Source of the DNA: Martinezella lusitana
Lineage (GTDB): Bacteria > Pseudomonadota > Alphaproteobacteria > Rhizobiales > Rhizobiaceae
Direction: 5' to 3'
Length of the DNA stretch: 64,000 bases
Assembly: GCF_010668395.1 (NCBI RefSeq)
Contig: NZ_WUEY01000016.1
Location: 86,793-150,792 of the forward strand
The notes below the pieces were generated by a model that made no database searches, was not told the origin of the DNA, and was given only the letters and a program-made list of their open reading frames with translations. This document shows, in pieces, positions 7,568 through 19,546 of the stretch. Made by a program: the position numbers and the translations under genes. Position 1 is the first letter of the stretch. Each line of letters opens with the position of its first letter.

Positions 7568-10084
7568 TTATATCGCCCTAAATACGGCAAAGGGTCTTTC
7601 GGGGGCGACGCTTGTAACGTCAAGATGCTCACCAGGTTCGATGAGCATCTTTGAGAACAAATCCTCAAAACGACGGTTCTGAAGGTGGCTTGGCAACGTA
7701 AGGCTTACGCCTTGCCACCGCGACAAAAGAGATGCGCCACTGAAGTTAAGTCTTTGCACTGTCACAATAATGACATCGTCGGCCTCAGCACGTGCAAAGG
7801 CGACGATGTTCCCCATATTCTCCCCGGTAGCAGAAAGAGGAATGTAGTCGCCCTTACTAAATAGGCTCGGCAACTCCTGCCGGAGCCTCAGGAGGACTGC
7901 AACGACACGCTGCTTCAATTGGCCAGTCTGCCATTCTTCTTCGTCGAAAGCAGTCTCTTTCGACAGGTGCTTCTGCAGGAGATCGAAATCAGGTTTGCGA
8001 CGGTTGTCTGGATCGACAAGGCTCAAATCAAGACCTTCGCTGCCCTGGTAGATATCCGGCACACCGGGCGCCGTAAGCTTAATGATCGTCTGGGCGAGGC
8101 TGTTGATCAGGCCGGCACGGATAAAGGGGCGCAATGTATTAGCGAAATCCGCCAGGAAACTTTGGTTGTTTGGCGCAAAAAGGCGGCGGGCGTAGTCGAG
8201 CACGGCTTTCTCGTAGGATGCGTTAACATCGCCCCAGGTGGTACGGAGTTTGGCCTCCCGTAATACCTTTTCTGCATAGGCAATGAAGCGCTCTTCGAGT
8301 GACTTCAGATCTCCGCAGTCCTCCGGATGAAAGTCCGTCGGCCAAACGCCGGCGAGTGCCTGATAGAGCATCCATTCTACCTCCGGTTCAGGGGCTGGGC
8401 TATCTCCGAGCGACTGTACCGCCTGGCGATTCATCTTCCGCCAGCGCTTAACGGCTTCCGCCCATAGCTTCGGTGCCTCCGTGATGGTGTAGAGCCGAGC
8501 CCTGGCATCCTCGCCGCGTTTGGTGTCGTGGGTGGAGGTGGCCAACAGTGCTTCCGGCTGTCGTTGAAGCCGTGTCTGCATTTCCCGGTGGTAGCGTTCG
8601 ATCGAGAAGGAGCGCGGCAAGGGCTCGGCGCCGACCTCGTTAAGGGCAAGCGCCATGTGCTGGCGGAAAAAAAGTGTGTCCTCCACCGACTTCGCCATTA
8701 GCGGGCCGCTCAGTTGCTGGAAGCGGATGCGAAAAAGGGACGCTTGGCCCCGTGCCTGCTGCCCGACATCGCCCTCGAAAATGCGTTTGAGGAATGCTAG
8801 CGCCCGCGGCTCCGGTACATTAGGGCTTTGACGAACCTGATCGAGGACTTTAGCCAGCATCTCGCGACCCTCAGGCGGTAGGCCGTCGCGGGTGCCGTAG
8901 GTGCGGTAGACGGGAAAGGCAACCAGCAGTTCGCGGATCGCCGTTTTAATTGAAGCTTTCGACAAGTTACGCTCCGTGTCTTCCGCTTGGGCGATCTGCA
9001 ACGCAAGCTTCACAAGAGCGGCGAATTCGACGGCAAAGTTATTGTCTGCCATCAGCAGTTTGGCTTTTCGCAGCTCGGCGCGCATGCTGATCGGCTGGCC
9101 CGCAACGTCCTGATAGGCCTCCCGCAGTTCATCGAGTTTCTCGCCATCGACCAGCGCATCGCTGAGGGCGGCGATGAACTCGTAGCCTGTTGTGCCGGAG
9201 ATCGGCCAGTCGGCCGGGACCTGCTCGCCCTCGCCAAGGATTTTTTCGACGATGATGTAGCAGGCAGGTCCCGCCTCCCGGCGCAGGCGTTCCAGATAAG
9301 CTTTCGGATCTGCAAGGCCGTCGACGTGATCGACCCGTAGGCCATCGACCGCGCCGCTGCGGACGAGTTCGAGGATGAGCCGGTGCGTGTCGTCGAAGAC
9401 CGGGCCGTCCTCCACCCGCACACCAATAAGGCCGGTGATCTCGAAGAAGCGGCGGTAGGAAAGTTCGTGACGTGCGTCCCGCCAGGACATCAACCGATAG
9501 GGCTGCGTATCATGGAGTTTGGAGACGGCCGCCTTATCGGTCGCCTTCAGTATCTCCGCCTCTCTGCCGGTGTAGGTGGCGGGGTTCAGCGGATAGAAGG
9601 TCTCGGAATAGGCGAGCGCCGGCTTTCCCGTCTCAGGATCGGACTTCACCGAAATCTCATCGGCCTCCAGCACCTTCTCGAACGTGTCGCTAAGGAAGGG
9701 CAGGGTCAGCTTTCGCGTCCAATCGATATCGAAGTGACGGGCATAGCGGCTCTTCTCGCCGTTCTCTACGACGTCGCGCCACCAAGCGTTCTCGAGCGAG
9801 GCGGCCATGTGGTTTGGCACGATGTCGAGGATCAGGCCAAGACCTTCCGCCTTCAGCGCCTTCACCATGCGGTCGAAGCCCTCTCGGCCGCCGATCGCGG
9901 GATCGATCTGGTTGGCGTCGGTAACATCGTAGCCGTGGGTAGAGCCGGAAGTGGCGGTTAAGACCGGCGAGGCGTAGAGATGGCTGATGCCGAGGCGTTT
10001 CAGATATGGCACCAGTGCCGCAGCTCGGTCGAAGGTCATGCCGATGCGGAACTGGATGCGATAGGTTGCTGTCGGGATTGTCAT
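7568..10084 (-). CDS. treY: Malto-oligosyltrehalose synthase (TreY)
   Basis: An 838-residue cytosolic GH13 enzyme that converts the reducing-end alpha-1,4 bond of malto-oligosaccharides to the alpha-1,1 bond of trehalose. The N-terminus MTIPTATYRIQFR and YLKRLGISHLYASPVLTA, with GSTHGYDVTD, are diagnostic. GH13 regions visible are DIVPNHMA near residue 90, GLRVDHVDGLADP near 250, and THDTKRGEDARARL near 540. ATG at 10084 is preferred over an upstream ATG at 10114 because family members begin with this sequence. The promoter at 10185-10209 gives it its own stress control. The partner TreZ is encoded 1.5 kb away on the opposite strand. The gene looks intact. Confidence 0.93.
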   Translation of the reverse strand: MTIPTATYRIQFRIGMTFDRAAALVPYLKRLGISHLYASPVLTATSGSTHGYDVTDANQIDPAIGGREGFDRMVKALKAEGLGLILDIVPNHMAASLENAWWRDVVENGEKSRYARHFDIDWTRKLTLPFLSDTFEKVLEADEISVKSDPETGKPALAYSETFYPLNPATYTGREAEILKATDKAAVSKLHDTQPYRLMSWRDARHELSYRRFFEITGLIGVRVEDGPVFDDTHRLILELVRSGAVDGLRVDHVDGLADPKAYLERLRREAGPACYIIVEKILGEGEQVPADWPISGTTGYEFIAALSDALVDGEKLDELREAYQDVAGQPISMRAELRKAKLLMADNNFAVEFAALVKLALQIAQAEDTERNLSKASIKTAIRELLVAFPVYRTYGTRDGLPPEGREMLAKVLDQVRQSPNVPEPRALAFLKRIFEGDVGQQARGQASLFRIRFQQLSGPLMAKSVEDTLFFRQHMALALNEVGAEPLPRSFSIERYHREMQTRLQRQPEALLATSTHDTKRGEDARARLYTITEAPKLWAEAVKRWRKMNRQAVQSLGDSPAPEPEVEWMLYQALAGVWPTDFHPEDCGDLKSLEERFIAYAEKVLREAKLRTTWGDVNASYEKAVLDYARRLFAPNNQSFLADFANTLRPFIRAGLINSLAQTIIKLTAPGVPDIYQGSEGLDLSLVDPDNRRKPDFDLLQKHLSKETAFDEEEWQTGQLKQRVVAVLLRLRQELPSLFSKGDYIPLSATGENMGNIVAFARAEADDVIIVTVQRLNFSGASLLSRWQGVSLTLPSHLQNRRFEDLFSKMLIEPGEHLDVTSVAPERPFAVFRAI

Positions 10085-10184
10085 GGCTTTATCCAGTAGG
10101 CGGCAAGGCCGCATGTAAGAGGATGATGATCGTTGAGGCCAGAAAGAATGTCACCGTTATCCCCATGTCGGAGAGGTCGCTATC

Positions 10185-10209
10185 AACTTTGTTGATCGCC
10201 AGATGTTCC
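10185..10209 (-). promoter_or_regulatory. EcfG/RpoE2-type promoter for treY
   Basis: Minus strand GGAAC, 18 bases ending in AAAG, then TT (GTT). It lies 101 bases before the ATG at 10084. Confidence 0.7.
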
Positions 10210-10251
10210 AAACAAGCAAACGATCCGCAGACGGGGTGTTCTCACCGTGAG

Positions 10252-10401
10252 GAAGGCATTTGCGTATTCACGATTCCTGGCGCGACAGCCTACACAGCCA
10301 CGAAAGCGGGGCAGGTCGTATTGGTGCAACAGCTCGCTCTCGAGCTCGCCCGCCACCGCATAGAGATCGCACTGATGCTCGACCTTGCTCTCAATCCGCC
10401 C
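10252..10401 (+). pseudogene. Short-chain dehydrogenase fragment
   Basis: An internal piece of about 50 residues reading VFTIPGATAYTATKAGQVVL followed by VQQLALELARHRIEI. This is the SDR active-site region (Y-x-x-x-K) and the helix after it. It is clearly related to the SDR gene at 48512-49289, whose matching segment reads TFTSPGATAYSATKAAQ. Neither the N-terminal cofactor site nor the C-terminal part is present. Confidence 0.6.
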
Positions 10402-11343
10402 GCCGCAAGGGCCGGTGTCGTCCGACGATTTCCGCGGGCGGATATGAGGCTTTTCCCGACGCCCTGCGCGATGCATGGCAAAACGCCTGGCGGCCTTTGC
10501 CATCTGCGGGATCGCCGGCTACCGAGTGCTCGGCCTGGATATCCTCTCCCCCGATTGCTGGGAACGACTCATTGCGCGGCTAGAGCGGCAAAACCAGATA
10601 CGAAAACTCTTCGCCTATCGCCGGGCACGGATTTTTCCCTACGCGAGGCATTGATAGGCCGCGGCTTTGGCGGGTGCTTTTCCTCGCTTCCCGGAGGCGC
10701 CCTTCGCCAAGCGGCTCGCCCATGGGACCGAGGGCACGGAGATCCGGGAACGCGAGGTGCTCAGGGCGCTACGCCTGTCTGCCGAAATCGGCAACGGTCT
10801 CCTCATAGGTTTCGAGTTCGGCGCTGTCCTGCCGCTCGATCCCATGCATGGCCCCAGAGAAGGACTGCGAATCTTCCGAGCCGAAGGAGGCTTCAACCTT
10901 TCGGCGGAATCCGCTCTCTCAGTGTGGCGTGTGCCGAGGCCATTGGTCCGGGCCTTTGCAGAAACTTCGAGACATCTGCGAGGTCACCGTTGTCGTACAG
11001 ACTGATTGGGCGGACTTGCGGGTAGCGGAGAACACGGTGATAGGTGATCGCGTGCTTGTCGAGGCGGACATTTAATTTTCACCGGTTCATCGGAACGAAT
11101 ATCGGATCCGTGTTCGTTTTGCAGGCCTGTAGCGCCAGATTGTCAGTACCGATGTTTCCATTTACGGTGAAGGCGGGCAGAGCCTTGGTGATTGCGATAG
11201 CGATTATGTGCCTTGGCACGGACGCGAATAATCCCTTGTCCTTGATCTACCTTTGACGACCATGATTTTTTTCACGACACCGAGACAGTAGTGAACTCGG
11301 AACCTGCGCCAATGATCCCTTATCATACGAATCCTACTCTTCC
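10402..11343. other. Intergenic stretch with gene debris, unassigned
   Basis: About 940 bases before the treZ promoter. An open frame of 59 codons at 10475-10654 (+) starting MAKRLAAFAICGIAGYRVLG shows plausible codon use, but no family was recognised and no ribosome binding site is clear. Longer frames on both strands across 10640-11025 show no domain. Decayed genes are likely. Confidence 0.35.
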
Positions 11344-11368
11344 GGAACTTCTTAGAGGTCCGGATGTT
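11344..11368 (+). promoter_or_regulatory. EcfG/RpoE2-type promoter, probably for treZ
   Basis: GGAAC, 18 bases, TT within ATGTT. It lies 282 bases before the preferred treZ start, an unusually long leader compared with the other stress promoters here, so the assignment is less certain. Confidence 0.5.
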
Positions 11369-11649
11369 CAGATGGCTGAATAGGAAATCCGATGCAGGTT
11401 CCCTGTGAAGTCAACCGTCGCAATTGTTATAGGACCTCGGTCCGGATTGGGAAGCGGCCGCACGGGCGGTCGCGGAGGATGGTTCAAGATCAGATCGCCC
11501 GGGGCATACGCGAGAAGAGATTTCCACAACGGCGATGCGATTTTGGCGGCGGGAGATGAGGCGGTTTCGCTGTTTTTCGGCATGTTCGGTCGATGGCAAC
11601 CAAGCTTGCTACGCAAATAGCACAGTCTCATTTGAAAAGAGGTGATGTT

Positions 11650-13431
11650 TTGGTCGAATATGCGTTTGGTCCGCTAATCTTGGAAACAAGTGTTGAGTTT
11701 CGCCTCTGGGCGCCCCTCGTGGACCATGTTTCCTTGAGGATCAAGGATAGCGAGCCATGGCCACTGGCGCGAACAGAAGACGGTTGGCATCGTTGCCGTG
11801 TTGCCGGCGTCGGCCCAGGCGCGCATTACCAATTCCTGCTACCTGATGGCTCCGAGGTACCTGACCCGGGCTCGCGTTATCAGCCCCAAGACGTTCATAG
11901 TTTCAGCGAAGTCGTCGGTGTCAAATCATACGAGTGGCGGACCCTAGGCTGGTTGGGACGTCCATGGGAAGAGAGCGTTATCTACGAACTGCATATCGGC
12001 TCCTTCACGGCGGAGGGGACATTCCGGGCAGCAATTGAGCGACTGGATCACTTGGTTGGGCTTGGCGTCACCGCCATTCAGATCATGCCGGTCGCCGATT
12101 TTCCCGGTCGCTATAATTGGGGTTATGACGGCGTACTGCCCTATGCTCCCGACAGCAGCTATGGTCGTCCCGAAGAGTTCATGGCACTGGTCGATGCGGC
12201 TCACGAGCGGGGTGTCAGTGTTTTTCTGGACGTCGTGTACAATCACTTTGGTCCTGATGGAAATTACGTTCCCCTCTATGCGCCGCTTTTCACCGAGCAC
12301 CATAAGACCCCGTGGGGCAACGGCATCAATTATGATGGCGATGGGTCGACGACGATCCGCGAATTCGTGGTCCAGAACGCGATCTACTGGATCATGGAGT
12401 TCAGGCTGGACGGCCTGCGCCTCGACGCCGTGCATGCCATAAAGGACGATAGCGAAGAACATCTTCTTCATGAACTTAGCCGTCGGGTGCGGGCAGCGGC
12501 AGCTGGTCGGCATGTCCATTTGATCGTCGAGAACGAAGACAATGACAGCGATCTGCTGAGGCGCGACGGCAACGGACGACCGAGCAGATTCACGGCTCAA
12601 TGGAACGACGATGTGCATCACGTGCTTCACATCGCTGCGACGGGAGAGACATTCGGCTATTATCAGGATTATACCCAGGATTATGGCAAGGTCGGCCGGG
12701 CGCTTGCCGAAGGTTTCGTATTCCAAGGCGAACATATGCCCTATCGTGGCAAGAACCGCGGCATGCCCTCGACCGGTCTTCCCTCCACCGCGTTTATCTC
12801 GTTTATCCAGAACCATGATCAGATTGGAAACCGAGCGCTCGGCGACCGTATGGTTACATATCGACCTTTGGAGCCCGTCAAGGCTGTGATTGCGATCTAT
12901 CTTCTGTCGCCGCAGATTCCGATGCTCTTTATGGGCGAAGAATGGGGAGCACGCGAGCCATTTCCATACTTCTGTGACTTCGATGAAGACGTGAACGAAA
13001 AGGTAAGAAAGGGACGCCGAGAGGAATTATCGCGCCTTCCCGGATTCGATGCGGAAGACCTCCCTGATCCGACCGCCCGATCTACATTTGAAGCGGCAAA
13101 GCTAAACTGGTCTGAGCTTGACGGCACTACCGCATCGGAAATGCTGGCATTCTACAAGTCGCTTCTTGCCCTCAGACACGAACAGATCGTGCCGCTGTTG
13201 AAGGGTACCGGCAACACAAGCGGCTCGTTCAGTCTCAAAGGAAGCGTGACTGCGGTGGACTGGACGCTGGCGAGCGGCTCCAAGCTTCGTCTGGTTGCAA
13301 ACCTCTCAGACGAACCGGCGAAGTTCTTACCGCTCCCCGCGGACGAACATTTGTTTGTACTGGGTCCTGTAAGCGAGGATGCCCTCGCTCCCTGGTCCGT
13401 AATTTGGAGCGTTCGTCTGGCTAAGACTTGA
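11650..13431 (+). CDS. treZ: Malto-oligosyltrehalose trehalohydrolase (TreZ)
   Basis: A 593-residue cytosolic GH13 enzyme that releases trehalose from the maltooligosyl-trehalose made by TreY. Visible features are an N-terminal E-set-like part with VEFRLWAPLVDHVSLRI, then DVVYNHFGPDGNY, the catalytic-region motifs GLRLDAVHAI and HLIVENEDN, and FIQNHDQIGNRA. The frame is open from an ATG at 11593, but GAGGTGAT, an exact eight-base match to the 16S anti-SD, sits 3 bases before TTG at 11650, so TTG is taken as the start; the ATG has no ribosome binding site. Together TreY and TreZ convert glycogen-type glucans to trehalose, a desiccation and osmotic protectant. Confidence 0.92.
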   Translation: MVEYAFGPLILETSVEFRLWAPLVDHVSLRIKDSEPWPLARTEDGWHRCRVAGVGPGAHYQFLLPDGSEVPDPGSRYQPQDVHSFSEVVGVKSYEWRTLGWLGRPWEESVIYELHIGSFTAEGTFRAAIERLDHLVGLGVTAIQIMPVADFPGRYNWGYDGVLPYAPDSSYGRPEEFMALVDAAHERGVSVFLDVVYNHFGPDGNYVPLYAPLFTEHHKTPWGNGINYDGDGSTTIREFVVQNAIYWIMEFRLDGLRLDAVHAIKDDSEEHLLHELSRRVRAAAAGRHVHLIVENEDNDSDLLRRDGNGRPSRFTAQWNDDVHHVLHIAATGETFGYYQDYTQDYGKVGRALAEGFVFQGEHMPYRGKNRGMPSTGLPSTAFISFIQNHDQIGNRALGDRMVTYRPLEPVKAVIAIYLLSPQIPMLFMGEEWGAREPFPYFCDFDEDVNEKVRKGRREELSRLPGFDAEDLPDPTARSTFEAAKLNWSELDGTTASEMLAFYKSLLALRHEQIVPLLKGTGNTSGSFSLKGSVTAVDWTLASGSKLRLVANLSDEPAKFLPLPADEHLFVLGPVSEDALAPWSVIWSVRLAKT

Positions 13432-13678
13432 AGTTCGGCAGCCTGACGAAGAAAGGAACGCCGCCATGGATTCGTATTTCGACCGCCTCGCCAAAGAGTA
13501 TGGAATAAGCCTCACGAAACCGTGCCCCGACAATGTCCAAGTGCCAATCACCGACGAGGCGTAGAGGAAGGTTTTTGCGATCCTCGGCATTGATGTCGAA
13601 AACGCCCTTCACAAGTCCGAGCACCGCGGAGAAAGAAGCAACGCTCGAAAGAGGCCATTCCGAAATCGTATCTGCCGC

Positions 13679-14113
13679 ATGTTCTCGACACAAGCCGCTT
13701 GCGGGGCATCCGTCTTTAACTCTGCGAGTTGCGTTCCAAGCGCAACTGGGGTCATTGGGGATTTCGAGGGCTTGGTCGGAATGTTCGGACTTGCCCATTC
13801 GTTCGGTGCGCATTTTGTCGGGCCGACTCCGTTGCAGGCACCCTTCCTTGCCGATCCCGATCGTCGCAGTTCCTATGATCCGTCGAACCAGCAGATACTC
13901 AATCCGCTCCACATTGCTGTCGATAAAGTTACAGGCTTCAAGAGCACGCCAGAACCCGAAAAGTTATTGGGGAAACTTCGTCAGACAGATCGCGACTATG
14001 TACGAGCTGCAGAGACGAAGCTGAAGGAGCTTCGGGAAGCATCGCGATCGGCGGAAAATCAATCAGCTAAGGAGCGGCGGGATTTCGAGGCTTTAGTGCG
14101 AAAAAGGGCATAG
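13679..14113 (+). CDS. Possible small protein with charged C-terminal helix, unassigned
   Basis: A 144-codon frame. The last 55 residues look protein-like: TPEPEKLLGKLRQTDRDYV followed by ETKLKELREASRSAE and a basic end. The first half is low in recognisable structure. No family was recognised, no clear ribosome binding site was found before the ATG at 13679, and a later internal start is possible. The opposite strand also shows coding-like codon use at 13421-13690, so this region may hold debris rather than a working gene. Confidence 0.25.
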   Translation: MFSTQAACGASVFNSASCVPSATGVIGDFEGLVGMFGLAHSFGAHFVGPTPLQAPFLADPDRRSSYDPSNQQILNPLHIAVDKVTGFKSTPEPEKLLGKLRQTDRDYVRAAETKLKELREASRSAENQSAKERRDFEALVRKRA

Positions 14114-14432
14114 CCTGGCGGCCTTCCGACTGGCGGACCTGACAGGAGAGAAGTGCCCAAAGAACATTCCTGGCACCAGCGACACCTATCCGAATTGAAA
14201 GCCGAAACTCTCGGGTTTCGATGGGCAAGTTAGCAGATTTGCCGCTTCTACGGGAAAGTACCAAAGCGATGCGTGAGGGGCGTTCGATCCGAAAATCCAG
14301 AGGGGAGAAGCATAGATGCTTCGCTCCCTCCGCAAGTCGGATAACCTTGGAGCGGGTGTAACGTTTGCAGCTCGCGCTCAACGGGCAAAGAAGCACGCAC
14401 ATTAGTGGCGCTTCTTTTCTTCACCCTCCGGC
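14114..14432. other. Intergenic stretch, nothing recognised
   Basis: About 320 bases between the unassigned frame and the 3' end of glgX. No gene, repeat or clear terminator was seen. Confidence 0.4.
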
Positions 14433-16511
14433 TTAGCGGTGCGATCCGGACCGCAACAGAACGAGGCTGCGCTCGATGAGGACATATTCGTTAGACTCAA
14501 GCTTTTGGTCCATAGCATTCAGATCAGCCGTTGTCAGTACGGCTGTCCAGCCGCCCTCGGCTTTCGGTAAAATAAAAGGCACCGACCCGTCGTGCGGATT
14601 GAAGAGGATCAGCACGTCGTCCCACCCTTCCTCTTCACCATGGTCGCGAGACACACGCAGGCCGATCGTCGTGCTACCGGCGTCCGACCATTGTTCACCC
14701 GTCTGCTCCCCACCGCCCGGATTGTACCAGGTCACCACCATGCCGTCGCGCCAGCTATCGCGCCTCAGGATCGCGTGCTCGTCGCGCAACGCGATCAGCC
14801 GGCGCGTAAACTCACGAAGCTCTTCCGCGCTCGCAGGCAGATTGTCCCAATGCACCCAGCTCAGGTCGCTATCCTGGCAGTAGCCGTTATTGTTTCCCAT
14901 CTGGCTTCGGCCGAACTCGTCTCCCGCTAGCAGCATCGGCGTGCCATGCGAAAGAAACAGCGTGGCGAGGAAATTCCGCTTTTGCCTGTCTCTGATGGAG
15001 ATCATGCCTTCGTCATCCGTCGGCCCCTCGACGCCGTAGTTGAAGCTGCGGTTGTCGCTATGGCCGTCCTTGTTGTCTTCGCCGTTCGCCTCATTGTGTT
15101 TCTCGTTGTAGGAGACGAGATCGTTGAGCGTGAACCCGTCATGAGCCGTCAGGAAATTGACGCTGGCCCACGGGCGACGGCCGCGTAGATCATAGACGTC
15201 GCCGGAGCCGAGGACACGTGCGGCAAAATCGGGCGTCGTGCCGTCTTCGTTCCTCCAGTAGTCACGGACCGTATCCCGGTACTTGTCATTCCACTCCGCC
15301 CAGCCCGGCGGGAAGCCCCCGACTTGATAACCGCCCGGTCCGATGTCCCACGGTTCTCCGACGAGTTTCACCCGCGATAAAACCGGATCTTGACCGACCG
15401 CATCGAAGAAGCCGCTGCGCTGATCGAAGCCTTCGGGCTCGCGACCAAGGATGGTACCCAGATCGAAACGGAAGCCGTCGACATGCATGTCCTCCGACCA
15501 ATACCTCAGAGAATCCGTCACCATCTGCAAGACGCGAGGATGTGAGGTGTTCACCGTGTTGCCGGTTCCCGTATCGTTGACGTAGTAGCGTGCCTGGTCG
15601 GGCATGGTGCGGTAATAGGAGAAATTGTCGATCCCCTTGAAGCTTAGCGTCGGCCCGAGTTCGTTGCCTTCGGCCGTATGGTTGTAGACAACGTCGAGAA
15701 TGACCTCGACACCGCCATCATGGAAAGCACGAACCATGTCACGAAAGCCTGCGATACCGCGCGGGCCATAATAGCGCGACGCCGGCGCGAAGAAGCCCAA
15801 GGTGTTGTAGCCCCAGAAATTCTTCAGGCCCTTGTCGAGTAGGTGGGCGTCATCGGGAAACCAGTGGATCGGCAACAGCTCGATCGAGGTGAGGCCAAGG
15901 CTTTTGACATAGTCGACGATCTTCGCATGGCCGAGACCTTCGAATGTACCGCGAAGGTCTTCGGGGACTGCCGGATGAAGCTGTGTGAATCCCTTGACAT
16001 GAGTCTCGTAGAAAATCGTCCTCGACCACGGGATGAGCGGCCTCACATCGCCTTTCCAATCGTACTGGGAAGAATCGATAATGCGCCCCTTTGGCATGAA
16101 CGGCGCGCTGTCCGTCTCATCGAAAGAGAGATCCTTCTCATTGCTATTCATCGTGTAGGCAAACTGAGACTGTCCCCAGTCGATGTCGCCGAAAAGTTCT
16201 CGGGCATAGGGATCGATGAGCAACTTATTCGGATTGAACCGTTGGCCGTTTTCCGGATCATATGGTCCGTGCACTCGGTAGCCGTAAAGCACACCTGCCT
16301 TCAGGCCGGGTACGAAGCCGTGCCATACCTCGTTCGTATACTCGGGAAGTTCGATGCGTTCGACTTCTTTCTTGCCATCGTCGCTGAATAGGCAGAGGTC
16401 TACCCGCTCGGCGTGAGCGCTGAAGATCGCGAAGTTCACCCCGTTCTTGTCCGGCATCGCCCCTAGCCGGGTGTAATCGCCGGCTATGATACGGGCTTTA
16501 TTATTGCTCAT
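14433..16511 (-). CDS. glgX: Glycogen debranching enzyme GlgX
   Basis: A 692-residue cytosolic isoamylase-type GH13 enzyme that hydrolyses alpha-1,6 branches of glycogen limit dextrins. The N-terminal CBM48-like part has NFAIFSAHAERVDLCLFSDD and YGYRVHGPYDP. The catalytic part has ILDVVYNHTAEGNE, GFRFDLGTILGREP (nucleophile Asp), KLVGEPWDIGPGGY (acid/base Glu) and NFLTAHDGFTLNDLVSYN. Length is normal for GlgX. It would supply linear malto-oligosaccharides to TreY. ATG 16511 is the only sensible start. It has its own stress promoter at 16614-16638, unlike many genomes where glgX sits within a glycogen operon. Confidence 0.95.
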   Translation of the reverse strand: MSNNKARIIAGDYTRLGAMPDKNGVNFAIFSAHAERVDLCLFSDDGKKEVERIELPEYTNEVWHGFVPGLKAGVLYGYRVHGPYDPENGQRFNPNKLLIDPYARELFGDIDWGQSQFAYTMNSNEKDLSFDETDSAPFMPKGRIIDSSQYDWKGDVRPLIPWSRTIFYETHVKGFTQLHPAVPEDLRGTFEGLGHAKIVDYVKSLGLTSIELLPIHWFPDDAHLLDKGLKNFWGYNTLGFFAPASRYYGPRGIAGFRDMVRAFHDGGVEVILDVVYNHTAEGNELGPTLSFKGIDNFSYYRTMPDQARYYVNDTGTGNTVNTSHPRVLQMVTDSLRYWSEDMHVDGFRFDLGTILGREPEGFDQRSGFFDAVGQDPVLSRVKLVGEPWDIGPGGYQVGGFPPGWAEWNDKYRDTVRDYWRNEDGTTPDFAARVLGSGDVYDLRGRRPWASVNFLTAHDGFTLNDLVSYNEKHNEANGEDNKDGHSDNRSFNYGVEGPTDDEGMISIRDRQKRNFLATLFLSHGTPMLLAGDEFGRSQMGNNNGYCQDSDLSWVHWDNLPASAEELREFTRRLIALRDEHAILRRDSWRDGMVVTWYNPGGGEQTGEQWSDAGSTTIGLRVSRDHGEEEGWDDVLILFNPHDGSVPFILPKAEGGWTAVLTTADLNAMDQKLESNEYVLIERSLVLLRSGSHR

Positions 16512-16599
16512 GAATCGGCCTCGCGCAAAAGCGGGTGTTAACGAAAGATACGCTGCCTTGGCCCTATCCGGCGAAGCATCGGTTGGAGGACCGATGAGC

Positions 16600-16965
16600 C
16601 ACTGCGCGCATTAAACCCGGGACGTGACAAATAGTTCCGCCGTCGCCGTCGACCTGGTCGTGGTGGTGCTCGGCGAACGGATGCATCCTGTGGCGGCGAC
16701 CTTTCCTGGCAGTGGATCGGTGGTAGACATCCCGCTTTTGCCACGCCGCTTTGATCATCGGCGGCGATCGATATCGATTGATGCCTGGCAAGCCATGATC
16801 GGGATGTATCCCACGCGCGATCCGGCAAGAGGGTAACGGCTCTCCGACGCTCCATGTCACAAACGGTTGTCCCGTAGGTCTGGCCGCGCCTGAAGGCAAA
16901 ATCATCAATGCAGATGACATTGAGATCGTCCTGCGAGCCATCCGCGTTGAAATGGTGGATCATCC
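16600..16965 (-). pseudogene. ISL3-type transposase remnant
   Basis: Minus-strand translation contains VICIDDFAFRRGQTYGTTVC then DMERRRAVTLLPDR and WLARH, the catalytic-core start of ISL3-family transposases (D-D-F-A-x-R-R-G-x-x-Y-G-T). The following part (PGINRYRSPP ...) is in another frame, so the gene is shifted near 16790. No intact N-terminal zinc-finger region or inverted repeats were identified. The glgX promoter lies inside the remnant's 3' end. Confidence 0.6.
16614..16638 (-). promoter_or_regulatory. EcfG/RpoE2-type promoter for glgX
   Basis: Minus strand GGAAC, 18 bases, TT (GTTTAA). It lies 103 bases before the glgX ATG. Confidence 0.65.
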
Positions 16966-17311
16966 CACACATTGCAACGAGCGGTCGAATCGAAAGTTTC
17001 TGGCCACATGAATCTTCAGAAAGTGACCGCTTCGGGTGCCGTATCCGGTCTCGATCTGAGCCCTTGGCGAAAGCCGGATGGCTCAGCCCAATCGCTCGTG
17101 CGACTGTGCTAAAAGCCCGGAACTTGCCTCGTCTCGAAGGGTGTGCAATTGCTGCCGACGCGCGCTCCTTCGAGGACCGCGCTTCACGCTTGCGGGGCAT
17201 TCTCGACCGAAAAGCACACCCTTTAAGACCTCGAAAGCGAAACAGGCATCTCACCTGCCACGCTAAAATAGCGTTATCATGCCAGCGGATATTTTTTACT
17301 CGCGGCTCGTG

Positions 17312-19459
<2,148 letters not shown>

Positions 19460-19546
19460 GGTGGGCTCCCGTAAAGAGGATTGGAAAACAGGCGATGTCG
19501 GAGCAGAAAGGCCGCCATTGTCGGCGGCATGAAATGGTGATATCGG

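Noticed and set aside
10006..11025. 339-codon plus-strand frame after treY
   Set aside because: Only a short SDR segment in it is protein-like; the rest has no domain, and the start lies antisense inside treY.
13455..13479. GGAAC-N18-TT match after treZ
   Set aside because: No supported gene follows within a normal distance and the -10 end reads ATTTC; treated as a chance match.
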